From positions 161,318 to 225,317 of the forward strand of contig NZ_JAMTCQ010000009.1 in the NCBI RefSeq assembly GCF_024171895.1: a DNA stretch of 64,000 nucleotides. Reading direction: 5' to 3'. Origin of the DNA: Prauserella halophila. Its GTDB lineage: Bacteria > Actinomycetota > Actinomycetes > Mycobacteriales > Pseudonocardiaceae. Under the pieces are notes generated by a model, which was given only the letters and a program-made list of their open reading frames with translations, did not search any database and was not told where the DNA came from. Below, piece after piece: positions 1 through 8,895 of this stretch; the stretch's first letter is position 1; each line of letters begins with the position of its first letter. A program made the translations under genes and the position numbers.

Positions 1-435
1 GGTTCGTCGGACGTCGGTGCCATCGCCGTGCGCAACGCCCAGCTCGCCTTCCCCGAGGAGGTGGAGCCCGCCGCCTACCTGGAAGGTTCGGACGCGGACG
101 TCGTCATGAGCATCGTCAACTCCGGCCAGCAGCCCGACGAGCTGGTTTCGGTGCGGAGCGAGTCGGCGGAGGGCACCGCCGTCGGCGGTACGACGTCGAT
201 TCCCGCCGACACCACGCTCGCCGTCGGCCCGGAGGAGCCGCAGGGCGGTGCGCAGCTGCACGCCGAGGTGACGCTCGAAGGCCTGCAGCGCGAGATCCGC
301 CCCGGCCAGGACGTCACCGCGACCCTGACCTTCCGTGAAGCGGGCACCGTCGAGGTGGTGCTGCCGGTGAAGGTCCCGGACGAGCCGCGGCACGATGCGT
401 CCACCGGCGAGGAAGAGCAGGGCGGGGGACACTGA
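1..435 (+). CDS. LpqE-like secreted/lipoprotein C-terminal part (partial)
   Basis: The frame is open from the left edge to a TGA at 433-435, so the 5' end, including any signal peptide or lipobox, lies outside the window. About 144 residues are visible: a beta-rich segment (VRNAQLAFPEE, a variable middle, then RPGQDVTATLTFREAGTVEVVLPVKV) of the kind seen in PCuAC/DUF461-like copper-chaperone and LpqE lipoproteins. The tail is acidic and glycine-rich. It lies immediately upstream of radA on the same strand; lpqE-radA is the mycobacterial order, which supports the call. The function is not established and metal ligands cannot be judged from this fragment. Family assignment is inference from sequence pattern and position. 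Confidence 0.6.
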   Translation, partial: GSSDVGAIAVRNAQLAFPEEVEPAAYLEGSDADVVMSIVNSGQQPDELVSVRSESAEGTAVGGTTSIPADTTLAVGPEEPQGGAQLHAEVTLEGLQREIRPGQDVTATLTFREAGTVEVVLPVKVPDEPRHDASTGEEEQGGGH

Positions 436-520
436 CCGGCTCCGCGCGCCGGCTCCGGCGCGCGTGACGGCGTGAGGCGGCACCGCCGGACTGTCGGTGG
501 TGGCCGATACGGTCCCGGGC

Positions 521-1888
521 GTGGCCAAGAAGACGTCGAGTACCTACCGCTGCGCCGAGTGCGGTTACGAGGTCGCCAAGTGGGTCGGCCGATGCCCCGA
601 GTGTCAGGCGTGGGGAACGATCGAGGAGCGCGGCGACGCGCGTCCACAGGTCGCCCGCGTGGCCGCGGGTGCGCCGAGTGCGCCCGCGCGTCCGATCGCG
701 CAGGTCGACGTCGAGTCCTCACGTGCGTCGCCGACCGGCGTGTCCGAGCTCGACCGGGTACTGGGCGGTGGGCTCGTGCCCGGCGTCGTGGTGCTGCTGG
801 CGGGGGAGCCGGGCGTCGGCAAGTCGACCCTGCTGCTCGAGGTCGCGTACCGCTGGGCCGCGGAGAGCGGTACGGCGGCGCTGTACGTCACGGGTGAGGA
901 ATCCGCCGGACAGGTGCGGCTGCGTGCCGAGCGCACCGGCAACGTCGACGACGCCATGTTCCTGGCCGCCGAGAGCGACCTGTCCGCACTGCTGGGGCAC
1001 GTCGACGACGTCAAGCCAGGGCTGTTGATCGTCGACTCGGTCCAGACCATGTCGTCGCCGCAGGTCGAAAGCTCGCCGGGCGGTGTGCCGCAGGTCCGCG
1101 CGGTCACGTCGGCGCTCGTCGCGCTGGCCAAGGAACGGGGCCTGCCCGTGGTGCTCGTCGGGCACGTCACCAAGGAGGGGTCGGTCGCGGGGCCGCGCGT
1201 GCTGGAGCACCTCGTCGACGTCGTCCTGCACTTCGAGGGTGACCGGCATTCGACGCTGCGCATGGTCCGCGGCGTGAAGAACCGGTTCGGGGCCGCCGAC
1301 GAGATCGGCTGCTTCGAACTGCGTGACGACGGCATCGCGGGCGTACCGGATCCGTCGGGGCTGTTCGTCAATCGGCATGCCGAAGCGGTGCCGGGTACCG
1401 CGGTGACCGTGACGGTCGAGGGCAAACGCCCGCTGCTGGCCGAGGTGCAGGCGCTCGTCGGCAAGTCGTATCTGAACCAGCCGCGGCGTGCGGTCAGCGG
1501 ACTCGATTCCTCCCGGGTGAGCATGGTGCTGGCGGTGCTGGAGAAGCGCGGCGGGGTTCAGCTCGGGGACAAGGACGTCTACGTGGCAACGGTCGGCGGG
1601 ATGAAGGTGACCGAGCCCGCGGTGGATCTCGCGGCGGCGCTCGCGGTGTCGTCGGCGTTCACCGATCGGGCGCTGTCGCCGAAGCTGGTCGCGATCGGTG
1701 AGGTCGGCCTGGCCGGTGAGGTGCGCCGGGTGACCGGCGTCGGCAGGCGATTGACGGAGGCGGCGCGCATGGGGTTCACGCACGCGCTGGTACCGCCGGA
1801 CCCCGGGCCGCTGCCCGACGGCATCAAGGCCCTCGAGGTGGCCGACCTGGCCGGCGCCGTCCACGCCGTCGACTACGTCCCCGCGTAA
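521..1888 (+). CDS. radA: DNA repair protein RadA (Sms)
   Basis: RadA is a RecA-like hexameric helicase that extends branches during recombination. The N-terminal zinc finger is visible (CAEC then CPEC within about the first 35 residues), followed by Walker A GEPGVGKST, the RadA-specific KNRFG motif and a C-terminal Lon-protease-like domain. About 455 aa, the usual length. The frame is open further upstream to a GTG at 497, but family members begin MAKK..., which matches the GTG at 521; neither start has a strong ribosome-binding site. In many actinobacteria disA follows radA; here the next gene is otsB on the opposite strand, separated by a strong hairpin. Confidence 0.93.
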   Translation: MAKKTSSTYRCAECGYEVAKWVGRCPECQAWGTIEERGDARPQVARVAAGAPSAPARPIAQVDVESSRASPTGVSELDRVLGGGLVPGVVVLLAGEPGVGKSTLLLEVAYRWAAESGTAALYVTGEESAGQVRLRAERTGNVDDAMFLAAESDLSALLGHVDDVKPGLLIVDSVQTMSSPQVESSPGGVPQVRAVTSALVALAKERGLPVVLVGHVTKEGSVAGPRVLEHLVDVVLHFEGDRHSTLRMVRGVKNRFGAADEIGCFELRDDGIAGVPDPSGLFVNRHAEAVPGTAVTVTVEGKRPLLAEVQALVGKSYLNQPRRAVSGLDSSRVSMVLAVLEKRGGVQLGDKDVYVATVGGMKVTEPAVDLAAALAVSSAFTDRALSPKLVAIGEVGLAGEVRRVTGVGRRLTEAARMGFTHALVPPDPGPLPDGIKALEVADLAGAVHAVDYVPA

Positions 1889-2163
1889 CGAACGTTTCGG
1901 GAGCGACCTGCGCTGCTCGGCGAACAGGGCAGCGGGAGAACAGGGCGGCGGGAGAACAGAGCTCCGAGCGCAGAGCGCCGGCCGGGGCGCCCCCGACGTA
2001 CGCCCCGGCCGGCTACGCGGGGAGACGCATGCTCTCGGACGTGCTGCTGCATGTTTTCGGAATTTGTGATTCGAGTCACAGTTTTCGGGTTACAGTTTTC
2101 GAGTCACGCTTCCCGAGGTGCGACATCCGAGGCGCGGCGGTGGCGGGGCCCGGCGGCCGGAGC
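1889..2163. repeat. Convergent intergenic region with short tandem repeats
   Basis: This gene-free stretch lies between the convergent radA and trehalose-phosphatase genes. It holds a 16-bp unit (GAACAGGGCAGCGGGA and near copies, about 2.5 units at 1922-1958), the strong hairpin annotated separately, and a looser 14-bp repetition built on CAGTTTTCG around 2079-2105. No open reading frame with coding character was seen. Confidence 0.5.
1977..2013. terminator. Hairpin terminator between convergent radA and otsB
   Basis: A perfect 13-bp inverted repeat (GCCGGCCGGGGCG / CGCCCCGGCCGGC) with an 11-nt loop sits between two convergent genes. It has no U-tract, as is usual in high-GC actinobacteria. 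It probably serves both strands. Confidence 0.65.
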
Positions 2164-4695
2164 TCAGCGGGAGAGCAGCCTCGCGCAGCGGATGAGGCCG
2201 ATGTGTGAGTAGGCCTGCGGGTGGTTGCCCAGCGACCGCTCGGCGACCGGGTCGTACTGCTCCGGCAGCAGGCCCGTCGGACCCGCTGCGTCGACGAGCT
2301 GGTCGAACAACTCCTCGGCCTCGGTGCGCCTGCCGGTGAGCAGGTATGCCTCGATGAGCCATGCGGCGCACAGATGGAAGCCGCCTTCGCCGCCGGGCAG
2401 GCCGTCGTCGCGGTGGTAGCGGTACACGGTCGCGCCGCTGCGCAGTTCGGCCTCGATCGCGGTGACCGTCTGCTGGAACCGCTCGTCGTGCGGGTCGAGC
2501 AGGCCTGCGAGGCCGACGAACAGCGACGCCGCGTCGAGGTCGGTTCCGTCGTAGGCCGTCGTGTAGGCCTTGACCTCGGAGTTCCAGCCGTTCTCGAGTA
2601 CGTCGGCGGCGATCTCGTCGCGCAGGTCCGGCCAGCCGGCCGGGATCTCGCGGTCGTAGATCTCGCCGAGCCGGATGGCCAGGTCGAGCGTCTGCCAGCA
2701 CATCACGCGGGAGTACACGCGGTGCCGCGGCACGTGGCGCTCCTCCCAGATGCCGTGGTCGGGTTCGTCCCAGCGGCCGCTGACGGCCTCGGCCATCGCC
2801 CGCACCATCTGCCAGTCCTCGTTGCGCAGGTCGCCGCGCGCCTCGGCCAGCGTCATGACGAGTTCGACGACGGGGCCGAAGACGTCGAGCTGCACCTGGT
2901 GGTTGGCGAGGTTGCCGACGCGCACCGGCCGGGAGCCCTTGTAGCCGGGCAGCGAGTCGATGACGGCCTCGGCACCGAGCTGCGTTCCGGCGAGCGTGTA
3001 CAGCGGGTGCAGCCGCTCCGGGCCCGCGAGCGTCGACAGCACGCCGTGCAGCCAGCCGAGGAATGCCTCGGCCTCGTCGAGCGTGCCGAGCGTGACGAGC
3101 TCGCGCATGGTCATCGCGCCGTCGCGGATCCAGCAGTAGCGGTAGTCCCAGTTGCGGACGCCGCCGATCTCCTCGGGCAGCGAGGTGGTCGCCGCCGCCA
3201 TCACGCCGCCGGTGTCGGCGTGAACCAGGCCGCGCAGGGTGAGCGCGGACCGGGCGACGAGTTCGGATTCCACGTCGGGCAGCTTCAGCGTGCCAGCCCA
3301 GGTGCTCCAGTACTCGCCCGCCTGTGCGCGGCGGTCGAGTTCGGGCAGTTCGTGCGGGTGCAGGTCGGTGGTGCCGCAGCGCAGTTCCAGCACCACCGGT
3401 GCGCCGGGCTCCGGTTGCACGAGCGCGGTCGCCGTGTCGTGCAGCCCGTCGCTGGTGATCTCCCAGCGCACGCCGGGCGAGCGCAGCACGAACGCTTCGG
3501 AGGTGCCGAGTAGCTGCAGTCCCTCCTCGTGGTTCACCAGCCGCACCGGCACGCCGCCGAACTCGGGTCGCGGCGCGAACACGACCTCAGCCGTCGCCTC
3601 GCCCGAGATCACGCGCAGGATGTCCGTGCGATGGGCGGGCGATTCGGGTTCCATGTAGTCGGTGACCAGTAGCCGCGACCAGCGCGTTTCCACGGTCATG
3701 GTGCCCGGCAGGTAGCGCTGCCCCAGCGGCAGGCCGCCCCGGTGCGGGGCGATGGTGAAGTGGCCCGCACCGTCGCCGCCGAGCAGGTCGGCGAACACCG
3801 CGGCCGAGTCGGGCCCGGGGTGGGCGAGCCAGGTGAGCTTCGCGTCCGGCGTCAGCAGGGCCACCGAGCGCGCCGAAGCCAGCATCGACAGTCGTTCGAT
3901 CGGCGAGGCCTGTTCGCCGTAGAGCCAGTTGCGGCGTTCTTCGAGCAGGAACGCCAGGATCGTGGCGACCTGTTCGGTGTCGTCGACCCGGTGGTGCGCG
4001 AGCGTGTCACCGTCCCCGACCTTGATGCCCAGGTCGGGGCCCGTCAGCTGCTCGAACGCCTTCTCGTCGGTGACGTCGTCGCCGATGAAGAATGCGGCGG
4101 TGGCGCCCACCTGGTGGCGCAGCGTGTCGAGTGCGCTGCCCTTGTTCGTCTGCACGACCGAGAGCTCGACGACCTCTTTGCCGTCGGTGACCGACACGCC
4201 GTCCCAGGTGCAAGGTCCATTGTGGACCTCATTGACGATGCGGGCGGCGTCCTCCCTCGAGGCGCGGCGGACGTGCACGGCGACGCCTGCGGGTTTGACC
4301 TCCAGTTCGGCACCCCCGGCGCCGTCGACGATGCGCGTCAGCTCGGTCTCGATGCGGTCGTGCAGCTCGCGGGCCGCGTCGTCGAGGTCGTGCACGAAGC
4401 CGATGTCGAACTCGGAGCCGTGACTGCCCACCAGGTGCACCTCGGCCGGCAGTCGCGACAGGGTGGCCAGGTCACGCAGCGCCCGGCCGGAGATCACGCC
4501 GGCGGTCGTCTCGTGCAGTGCGGCCAGCGACCGGAGCGCACCGACCGATTCGGCCAGCGGCCGCGCCTCGTCGGGTACTTCGGTGATGGGCGCCAGTGTG
4601 CCGTCGTAGTCGCAAGCGATCAGCAGGCGCGGCGTCCTGGCGATCTGCATGATCGCGCGCCGTAGTTCGGCGGACAGGGCCTCGGCGGTCAACAC
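2164..4695 (-). CDS. otsB: Trehalose-6-phosphate phosphatase fused to GH15 glucoamylase/trehalase-like domain
   Basis: An 843-aa two-domain protein. Residues ~1-255 form a HAD-type trehalose-phosphatase: DYDGTLAPI near residue 29 (nucleophile Asp and general acid), GVISGR, and GDDVTDEKAFEQL for the metal site. Residues ~260-843 form a GH15 (alpha/alpha)6-barrel hydrolase: NWDYRYCWIRDGAMTMREL, IWEERHVPRHRVYSR and, near the end, NHPQAYSHIGLIR. The phosphatase converts trehalose-6-P to trehalose. Bacterial GH15 relatives include glucoamylases and the mycobacterial trehalase, so the second domain may hydrolyse trehalose or glucans. otsA lies directly upstream (121-bp gap) on the same strand. The C-terminal specificity is inference. 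Confidence 0.9.
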   Translation of the reverse strand: MLTAEALSAELRRAIMQIARTPRLLIACDYDGTLAPITEVPDEARPLAESVGALRSLAALHETTAGVISGRALRDLATLSRLPAEVHLVGSHGSEFDIGFVHDLDDAARELHDRIETELTRIVDGAGGAELEVKPAGVAVHVRRASREDAARIVNEVHNGPCTWDGVSVTDGKEVVELSVVQTNKGSALDTLRHQVGATAAFFIGDDVTDEKAFEQLTGPDLGIKVGDGDTLAHHRVDDTEQVATILAFLLEERRNWLYGEQASPIERLSMLASARSVALLTPDAKLTWLAHPGPDSAAVFADLLGGDGAGHFTIAPHRGGLPLGQRYLPGTMTVETRWSRLLVTDYMEPESPAHRTDILRVISGEATAEVVFAPRPEFGGVPVRLVNHEEGLQLLGTSEAFVLRSPGVRWEITSDGLHDTATALVQPEPGAPVVLELRCGTTDLHPHELPELDRRAQAGEYWSTWAGTLKLPDVESELVARSALTLRGLVHADTGGVMAAATTSLPEEIGGVRNWDYRYCWIRDGAMTMRELVTLGTLDEAEAFLGWLHGVLSTLAGPERLHPLYTLAGTQLGAEAVIDSLPGYKGSRPVRVGNLANHQVQLDVFGPVVELVMTLAEARGDLRNEDWQMVRAMAEAVSGRWDEPDHGIWEERHVPRHRVYSRVMCWQTLDLAIRLGEIYDREIPAGWPDLRDEIAADVLENGWNSEVKAYTTAYDGTDLDAASLFVGLAGLLDPHDERFQQTVTAIEAELRSGATVYRYHRDDGLPGGEGGFHLCAAWLIEAYLLTGRRTEAEELFDQLVDAAGPTGLLPEQYDPVAERSLGNHPQAYSHIGLIRCARLLSR

Positions 4696-4816
4696 GCCTC
4701 CTTGAAAACTGTTGAAAGTCCGCTTGCGTAGCGGTGTGGGTGGCAGAACCTCGGTCCCGGTCGTCGCTGCTCAAGGTGGCGCCTGCGCGCCGCCGTGGTT
4801 CCTCTCGAGGAGATGA

Positions 4817-6370
4817 TCAGGAGCCGGTCCCGGCCCCGAGGGCTTCGAGGAACGAGCGCGCCCACCTGTCGACGTCGTGCGTCAGTACCTGACGACGCAA
4901 GGCGCGCATTCGTCGGCGACCTTCCGCGGGGTCGAGCTTAATAGCCTGTTCGAGGGCGTTCTTCACCCCGTCCAGGTCGTGCGGGTTGACCAGGAAAGCG
5001 CTGCTCAGCTCGGCCGCGGCGCCGGCGAACTCGGACAGCAGCAGCGCCCCGCCCAGCTCGTGGCGGGCGGCCACGTACTCCTTGCAGACGAGGTTCATGC
5101 CATCGCGCAACGGGGTCACGACCATGACGTCGGCGGCCTGGAACAGTGCGGCGAGCTCGCTGCGGTCGATGGACTGGTGCAGATAGTGCAGCACCGTGTG
5201 GCCGACCCGGCCGAACTCGCCGTTGATGCGCCCGACGATCTGTTCGATGTCGGCGCGCATCTGCTGGTAGTGCTCGACGCGCTCCCGGCTCGGCGTCGCC
5301 AGCTGGATGAACGTGACGTCGTCGGGCTCGACGCGGCCTTCCTGCAGCAGCTCGTGGAACGCCTGTAGTCGCAGGTCGATGCCCTTGGTGTAGTCGAGGC
5401 GGTCGACGCCGAGCAGGATCTTCTTCGGGCTGCCGAGTTCTTCCCGCACCTGCGCGGCGCGGTCGACGACGGACCTGGTGCGCGAGAGTTTGTCCAGGCC
5501 CGCGGCGTCGATCGAGATGGGGAACGCGCCGACGCGCACGGTGCGGTCGTCGACCTGCACCATGCCGGGCCGGGAGCGCACGCCGACCGACCCGCGGCTC
5601 GGTTCGAGGCCGATGAGCTGGCGCGCCAGCCACAGGAAGTTCTGCGCGCCGCCGGGCCGGTGGAACCCGACGAGGTCGGCGCCGATCAGCCCGCGCACGA
5701 TCTCCGCCCGCCACGGCAGCTGCATGAACAGCTCCACCGGCGGGAACGGAATGTGCAGGAAGAAGCCGATGCGCAGATCCGGCCGCAGTTCCCGCAGCAT
5801 CGTCGGCACGAGCTGCAGCTGGTAGTCCTGCACCCACACGGTGGCGCCCTCGCCTGCCACGGCTGCGGCGGCCTCCGCGAACCGCTGGTTGACGCGCACG
5901 TACGCGTCCCACCAGCTGCGGTCGAAGATCGGGCGCGCGACGACGTCGTGATACAGCGGCCACAGCGTGGCGTTGGAGAAGCCCTCGTAGTAGTCGCGGA
6001 CCTCGGCCGAACTCAGGCGAACGGGGTGCAGGACGAGGCCGTCGTCGCTGAACTCGTCGACGTCCACGTCCGGTACGCCCGGCCAGCCGACCCATGCGCC
6101 GTCGCGGGAGCGGAGGAACGGTTCCAGCGCGGACACGAGCCCGCCGGGGCTCTGTGTCCAGCGCTGGTTCCCGTCCTCCGTGCGTTCGAGGTCGACCGGC
6201 AGCCGGTTGGCGACGACCACGAACTCCGCCCCTGCGCGTTCCCGCGGCCCCTTCGATTCCGGGGACGCCGTGGGCTCGGCGCTGCTCGAGGGCGCTGTTT
6301 CCGAGGGCGCTGTTTCCGAGGTCACTGCTTTCGAGGGCACTGCTTCGGACTTCTCCTGCGCTGGGGGCAT
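4817..6370 (-). CDS. otsA: Trehalose-6-phosphate synthase (GT20)
   Basis: Transfers glucose from a nucleotide sugar to glucose-6-phosphate, the first step of the OtsAB route. The 517-aa protein has GT20 landmarks: [42 protein letters not shown], the [13 protein letters not shown] sugar-binding segment, and the [16 protein letters not shown] / LSEFAGAA motifs. The first ~45 residues are a low-complexity tail rich in S, E, T and P with tandem TAPSE units encoded by a short DNA repeat. No clear ribosome-binding site precedes the ATG, and an internal start after the repeat is possible. It lies upstream of and co-directional with the otsB fusion, so the pair forms a trehalose unit. Confidence 0.92.
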   Translation of the reverse strand: MPPAQEKSEAVPSKAVTSETAPSETAPSSSAEPTASPESKGPRERAGAEFVVVANRLPVDLERTEDGNQRWTQSPGGLVSALEPFLRSRDGAWVGWPGVPDVDVDEFSDDGLVLHPVRLSSAEVRDYYEGFSNATLWPLYHDVVARPIFDRSWWDAYVRVNQRFAEAAAAVAGEGATVWVQDYQLQLVPTMLRELRPDLRIGFFLHIPFPPVELFMQLPWRAEIVRGLIGADLVGFHRPGGAQNFLWLARQLIGLEPSRGSVGVRSRPGMVQVDDRTVRVGAFPISIDAAGLDKLSRTRSVVDRAAQVREELGSPKKILLGVDRLDYTKGIDLRLQAFHELLQEGRVEPDDVTFIQLATPSRERVEHYQQMRADIEQIVGRINGEFGRVGHTVLHYLHQSIDRSELAALFQAADVMVVTPLRDGMNLVCKEYVAARHELGGALLLSEFAGAAAELSSAFLVNPHDLDGVKNALEQAIKLDPAEGRRRMRALRRQVLTHDVDRWARSFLEALGAGTGS

Positions 6371-6393
6371 GGGTCGACACTAGCGCGGTGCGG

Positions 6394-7917
6394 CTACTCC
6401 GGGTTCCCTCCCGGGTCGAGCGGCCCGGCCATGCGTGGCCCGGCGAGCTTGCGTTCCAGCCTGCCGAGTCCGGTTCGGACGGGCTGGGCGAGGAATTCGC
6501 CGAACACCACGCCCGCGGCGAGTGCGATACCCGTCGCGACTGCGCCCATCAGCGGCGTCATATTGCCGAAATCGGCCAATTCGGACAGTCCGCGGTACGT
6601 GGCGAAGCCGGGAAGCAGCGGGGTGATCCCGGAGACGGCGACGACGAGCGGCGTCACCTTCAGCCTGCGTGCCATGACGCCGCCGCCGAGGCCGACGAGC
6701 GTGGCCGCGACCGCCGCCGAGACGATCGGCCCCGCCGCGAGGATCATCAGCGTGCCGTAGGCGCACGCGCCGACTGCGCCCGCGCCCGCCGCGACCAGCA
6801 GCGGGCGGAGGCTCGCGTAGGACGCGAGCGCGAAGCACGCGGCCGCACCGATACCGGCCAGGACGACGATCGGCAGGTTCAGCACCTGCAGTGACGACAC
6901 CGACGGCACGGGTGTGCTCGCGGCGCCGAGGTACTCGGCGAGCTGCATACCGCCCGCCACGCCGGTGATCAGTCCCGCCGACATCAGCGCGACTTCGAGA
7001 CTTCGGCCCGCCGCGGTGACGTAGTAGCCGGTGATGGCGTCCTGCACCGACGAGACGGTCGACAGGCCGGACAGCAGCACCGTCAGCGCCGCAGCCACGA
7101 CCAGCGTCGGTCTCTCCAGTGGCAGCACGTTCAGGTTGACCACGCCGATCGCCGACGCCGAGGCCAGCACGCCGCCGGTGATCTGCTGGAAGAAGAACGG
7201 CATGGACACGCGGTTCAGCATGCGGCCGATCCGGTCGGTCACCGAGCTGATCACGAAGGCGACGAGTGCGGTCCAGATGTCACCGCCGAGCAACAGCGCG
7301 ATGAAGCCGGCCATGCCGCCCCACGCCAGCGTCGACACCCACCGCGGGTACGGGTGGCCGGCGCTGGTGACGCGGTGCAGTTCGGCGTAGGCCTCCTCGG
7401 CACTGAGCTTGTTACGGAGCAGCTTCTGCACGAGGCGCTCGGTGTCGGACAGCCGTGTGTAGTCGAGGCTGCGGGACCGGACCACGCGCAGGGCCGTCAC
7501 CGGCGACAGTTCGCTGCCCCGGTGGCACGACACGGTGATCGACGTGAAGATCACCTCGACCTCGCAGTGGGGCAGGCCCAGTGCGCGGGTGAGCGCGAGG
7601 ATCGTCGCGGTGACGTCGGAGGCGCCCGCACCGCTGGCCATCTGGACCTCGCCGATGCGCACGACGAGATCGAGCACCATGTGCACGGTCGGTTCGTCGG
7701 GAAGCTGGGGGCCGATCACGGTGTCGGGTTCGACCGCAGGGTGCTCGCCGGTGGGGGCTTCGAGGATCTGCCAGGCGCGCTGCCGGAGGTTACGGCCGCG
7801 ATGCTGACGAGAACCACGGTTGTCGGTATCGTGCTTGCGATCCTCGGTCGGCGCTTCGAGGATCTGCCACGCGTGCCGGCGATGCCCCGCCGTCTTCGCG
7901 CGCGGCTTGAGTTTCAT
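6394..7917 (-). CDS. ThrE-family threonine/serine exporter
   Basis: Residues from ~85 onward match the ThrE arrangement: an N-terminal cytosolic/hydrolase-like region (ASGAGASDVTATILALTRALG, the VSCHRG area) followed by about ten hydrophobic helices in two blocks (DUF1212 plus DUF3815 type). Corynebacterial ThrE exports threonine and serine by proton motive force; the substrate here is inferred. The ATG at 7917 was chosen because a strong GGGAGGTGG lies just upstream; the frame stays open to 7986. The first ~60 residues are charged and contain a duplicated AWQILEAPT segment (residues ~16-24 and ~49-57). About 507 aa. The gene ends 23 bp before otsA's start codon. Confidence 0.85.
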   Translation of the reverse strand: MKLKPRAKTAGHRRHAWQILEAPTEDRKHDTDNRGSRQHRGRNLRQRAWQILEAPTGEHPAVEPDTVIGPQLPDEPTVHMVLDLVVRIGEVQMASGAGASDVTATILALTRALGLPHCEVEVIFTSITVSCHRGSELSPVTALRVVRSRSLDYTRLSDTERLVQKLLRNKLSAEEAYAELHRVTSAGHPYPRWVSTLAWGGMAGFIALLLGGDIWTALVAFVISSVTDRIGRMLNRVSMPFFFQQITGGVLASASAIGVVNLNVLPLERPTLVVAAALTVLLSGLSTVSSVQDAITGYYVTAAGRSLEVALMSAGLITGVAGGMQLAEYLGAASTPVPSVSSLQVLNLPIVVLAGIGAAACFALASYASLRPLLVAAGAGAVGACAYGTLMILAAGPIVSAAVAATLVGLGGGVMARRLKVTPLVVAVSGITPLLPGFATYRGLSELADFGNMTPLMGAVATGIALAAGVVFGEFLAQPVRTGLGRLERKLAGPRMAGPLDPGGNPE

Positions 7918-8186
7918 ACGGCCCCACCTCCCTAGCTGCTCATCTGTTCCCTCATGGAATCGCCCACCGGGGCCGCACCGTTGCACTCCCGATCATGTGT
8001 CCTGTGACACGTTTCGGCGCGAGCCGTTGCACCGCGTCCAATTTACTCAATTGTAGGCGTTTTCGCAGGTGGGAGTGTGTGTTCGGCGTGTGTTGGACCG
8101 CTGTTTGTTGCGGGTTGCGGGAGGCTCGCGCGCGGCGGATCGCGCGGTTCTATACTGGGGACCGCGTCCCGCTCCGGCGGGGCCGT

Positions 8187-8259
8187 GCCGGCATAGCTCA
8201 GTTGGCAGAGCAGCTGTCTTGTAAACAGCAGGTCGCGGGTTCGAATCCTGTTGCCGGCT
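8187..8259 (+). tRNA. tRNA-Thr (anticodon TGT)
   Basis: The cloverleaf is complete: acceptor GCCGGCA pairs with TGCCGGC, the D-arm is GCTC-AGTTGGCAGA-GAGC-like, the anticodon stem-loop GCTGT-CTTGTAA-ACAGC carries TGT (reads ACA), and the T-loop is TTCGAAT. Length 73 nt with discriminator T and no encoded CCA. A TATACT -10-like hexamer lies at 8151-8156. A strong hairpin follows at 8268-8302. Confidence 0.97.
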
Positions 8260-8267
8260 CCGTGTCG

Positions 8268-8302
8268 ACCAGGGGGTTTCCGGAAACCGGAGACCCCCTG
8301 GT
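8268..8302 (+). terminator. Terminator hairpin after tRNA-Thr
   Basis: A perfect 10-bp inverted repeat (ACCAGGGGGT / ACCCCCTGGT) encloses a second small palindrome (TTCCGGAAACCGGA) and is followed by TCTGTT. It starts 9 nt after the tRNA, consistent with termination of its transcript. Confidence 0.75.
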
Positions 8303-8895
8303 TCTGTTCGGTCTCAGCTCTGTTCTCAGCTCTGTTCTCAGCTCCGGTCTCAGGCCGGTCCCCGGTCTGGGCTCCGGCTTCGGCCTGGGGCTTGGCCCCG
8401 GCTCGGGCCTCGGGTCCGGTCCCGGTATCGGTATCGGTATCGGCTCGGGTCTTGGTCTCGGTTCGACGTTCGGATTCCGGTCACGTTGTCCGGCGGCGGG
8501 TGCGAACTCTCCCCCTCGTGATCGCCGAGTAGGTGCAGTCGAGTAACGGGTCCTGTTGTCTGGACGTGGAGCGGTCTCCATGGTTTCGCCGGCGCTTGTC
8601 CGAATTGTGTTTCCGGGTCGAGCTGTGTGCCGTCGAGGTGGATGTCGTCGAGGTGGATGTCGAGGTGCAGGTCGAACCGTCAGGGGATGAGCCGGTCGGC
8701 CGCGCCGGTCCGGTGAAGGTCGTTTCCCGTTTGGTGGATGTCATGTCGACCTTCGGTGTGTTTCGACGCGTGCCGTCGGTGGCTCAATCACCGGATTGTG
8801 TAATAGATATCTCGACCGTGTGTTTGATCAAGTAAAAATTGTGGACGACGTGAGGGAGAACATCGAGCGGCTCACCGCCTGGCCGCCACCCGTCC
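8303..8895. repeat. Gene-free region with degenerate hexamer and 15-bp repeats
   Basis: No convincing gene was found here. From 8320 to ~8470 the DNA is an imperfect tandem array of 6-mers such as CTCAGC/CTCCGG/CTCGGG and a clean GGTATC triplet repeat near 8422-8439. Around 8630-8670 GTCGAGGTGGAT-type units recur. Frames through the array give only Gly/Leu/Ser or Arg/Pro runs, typical of out-of-frame high-GC repeats. The array starts right after the tRNA terminator and ends before the 3' end of the PhoD-like gene. Confidence 0.5.

Noticed and set aside
2221-4665. Long antisense open frames opposite the otsB/GH15 gene
   Set aside because: High-GC antisense shadows: His/Arg/Gly-rich composition and no domain pattern, while the sense strand encodes a full fusion enzyme.
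8198-8581. Open frame on the minus strand across tRNA-Thr (PIPIPGPDPRPEP...)
   Set aside because: It overlaps the tRNA and consists of repeat-derived Pro/Arg/Glu residues.
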